Assembly (NCBI GenBank): GCA_938009755.1
Contig: CALLIL010000009.1
Coordinates: 62,001 to 126,000 of the forward strand
DNA from: an uncultured Marinomonas sp.
Lineage (GTDB): Bacteria; Pseudomonadota; Gammaproteobacteria; Pseudomonadales; Marinomonadaceae
Direction of reading: 5' to 3'
Length of the DNA stretch: 64,000 nt
Under the pieces are notes generated by a model. The model worked only from the letters and a program-made list of their open reading frames with translations, ran no database searches and had not been told where the DNA came from. The position numbers and the translations under genes were made by a program. This document shows positions 63,225-64,000 of this stretch, piece by piece; the first letter of the stretch is position 1, and each line of letters starts with the position of its first letter.

Positions 63225-64000
63225 ATGACAAGTTTGCAACAACGTGCCGAACTTCAACGCCAAATATGGGCGATTGCCAACGATGTGCGTGGTTCTGTGG
63301 ATGGTTGGGATTTTAAACAGTATGTACTTGGCACCCTGTTTTATCGCTTTATCAGTGAAAACTTTGTTGATTACATCACCGGTGGCGATGAAAGTATTGA
63401 CTACGCAACAATGGCGGATAACGATAAAAACCTTGAACTTGCTAAAGACGATGCCATTAAAACCAAAGGTTATTTTATCTACCCAAGCCAGCTGTTCAGT
63501 AATGTACAAGCCAATGCGAACAATAACGACAACTTAAACACTGACTTAGCCAAAATTTTTGCTGCCATTGAAAACTCAGCTAATGGCTATGATTCAGAAA
63601 AAGACATCAAAGGCCTGTTTGCGGATTTTGATACCACCAGTAACCGTTTGGGCAATACAGTAGAAGCAAAAAACAAACGCCTAGCAGCGGTATTAAAAGG
63701 CGTAGCTGGGCTTAACATTACCCAATTTGAAGACAATCAAAATGACCTCTTTGGTGATGCCTACGAATTCCTTATTTCTAACTACGCTGCAAACGCTGGT
63801 AAATCTGGTGGTGAATTTTTCACGCCTCAGCATGTTTCAAAGCTGATTGCACAGCTTGCCATGCATGGCCAAACCAGCGTTAATAAAATCTATGATCCTG
63901 CGGCAGGTTCTGGTTCATTACTGTTACAAGCCAAAAAGCACTTTGATGCCCATATTATTGAAGATGGCTTTTTTGGCCAAGAGCTCAACCACACCACTTA
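63225..64000 (+). CDS. hsdM: Type I restriction-modification system, methyltransferase subunit, 3' end outside window
   Basis: About 258 codons are visible, starting at ATG 63225 ([15 protein letters not shown]) after AGGA. The N-terminal HsdM domain has [20 protein letters not shown]; next comes [30 protein letters not shown], and the AdoMet-binding motif I is [15 protein letters not shown]. The N6-adenine motif N-P-P-Y/F must lie past the window. hsdS and hsdR are expected downstream. Transcribed divergently from the orphan antitoxin-like gene. Confidence 0.96.
   Translation, partial: MTSLQQRAELQRQIWAIANDVRGSVDGWDFKQYVLGTLFYRFISENFVDYITGGDESIDYATMADNDKNLELAKDDAIKTKGYFIYPSQLFSNVQANANNNDNLNTDLAKIFAAIENSANGYDSEKDIKGLFADFDTTSNRLGNTVEAKNKRLAAVLKGVAGLNITQFEDNQNDLFGDAYEFLISNYAANAGKSGGEFFTPQHVSKLIAQLAMHGQTSVNKIYDPAAGSGSLLLQAKKHFDAHIIEDGFFGQELNHTT

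Overview
The window reads as a chromosomal segment of a marine gammaproteobacterium of the Oceanospirillales, most like Marinomonas. This is inferred from gene content and order: the yqgE-ruvX-pyrR-pyrB-pyrC' run, crc next to pyrE, the slmA-argB-dut-coaBC-radC-rpmBG-mutM neighbourhood, and many TRAP/ABC uptake systems. No database search was possible. Most of the window is densely coded and looks vertically inherited. The last ~3 kb (from about 61.5 kb) looks accessory: an Abi_2 protein, an orphan antitoxin-like regulator and the start of a type I restriction-modification locus.

Layout. 1-3.9 kb: an ammonium transporter behind a sigma-54-type promoter, and ethanolamine ammonia-lyase eutBC, divergent from an EutR-like activator. 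4.9-8.5 kb: two different acetyltransferases (GNAT and arylamine NAT), an EamA exporter, a Crp/Fnr regulator and a DsbA-family oxidoreductase. 8.9-15.8 kb: a catabolic cluster with a TAXI-type TRAP transporter, nitrilase, LysR regulator, TauE/SafE permease and 2-oxoglutarate/Fe(II)-type oxygenase. 16.3-20.5 kb: yqgE, ruvX, pyrR, a probable leader peptide plus attenuator, pyrB and a catalytically dead dihydroorotase. 20.6-27.4 kb: degenerate GGDEF protein, PLP homeostasis protein, proC, yggT, coaD, ferredoxin, K+/H+ antiporter (apparently with a non-canonical start), trmL and tRNA-Phe. 27.6-30.8 kb: a MASE1-CHASE hybrid histidine kinase. 31-38.8 kb: ugpB-A-E-C-Q glycerophosphodiester uptake with a DeoR regulator, a HAD phosphatase and a CofD-like protein. 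39-43.1 kb: a CheC-type response regulator with a PAS partner, a retropepsin-like protease, a sugar-phosphate mutarotase and crc. 43.2-51.4 kb: pyrE, slmA, argB, dut, coaBC, radC, an Lrp/EamA pair, rpmB, rpmG, mutM. 51.6-56.9 kb: a BMP-type nucleoside ABC transporter with cytidine deaminase. 57-61.3 kb: an RlpA-like lipoprotein, a decayed acyl-CoA-synthetase/GNAT fusion divergent from a histone-deacetylase-family enzyme, and a small membrane protein. 61.5-64 kb: the defence-type genes.

Functional themes are nitrogen and carbon scavenging (ethanolamine, ammonium, nitrile-like compounds, nucleosides, glycerophosphodiesters) under carbon-catabolite control (Crc), pyrimidine synthesis with feedback at the RNA level, and protein acetylation/deacetylation. 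The observations most worth following are the pyrB leader ORF that runs through its own terminator, the ugp-DeoR-HAD-CofD locus with its repeated TTTCATTTG-type sites, the acetyltransferase/deacetylase pair, the ATC start of the antiporter, and a possible small RNA between dut and argB. No insertion sequence, prophage, CRISPR array or rRNA gene was seen.
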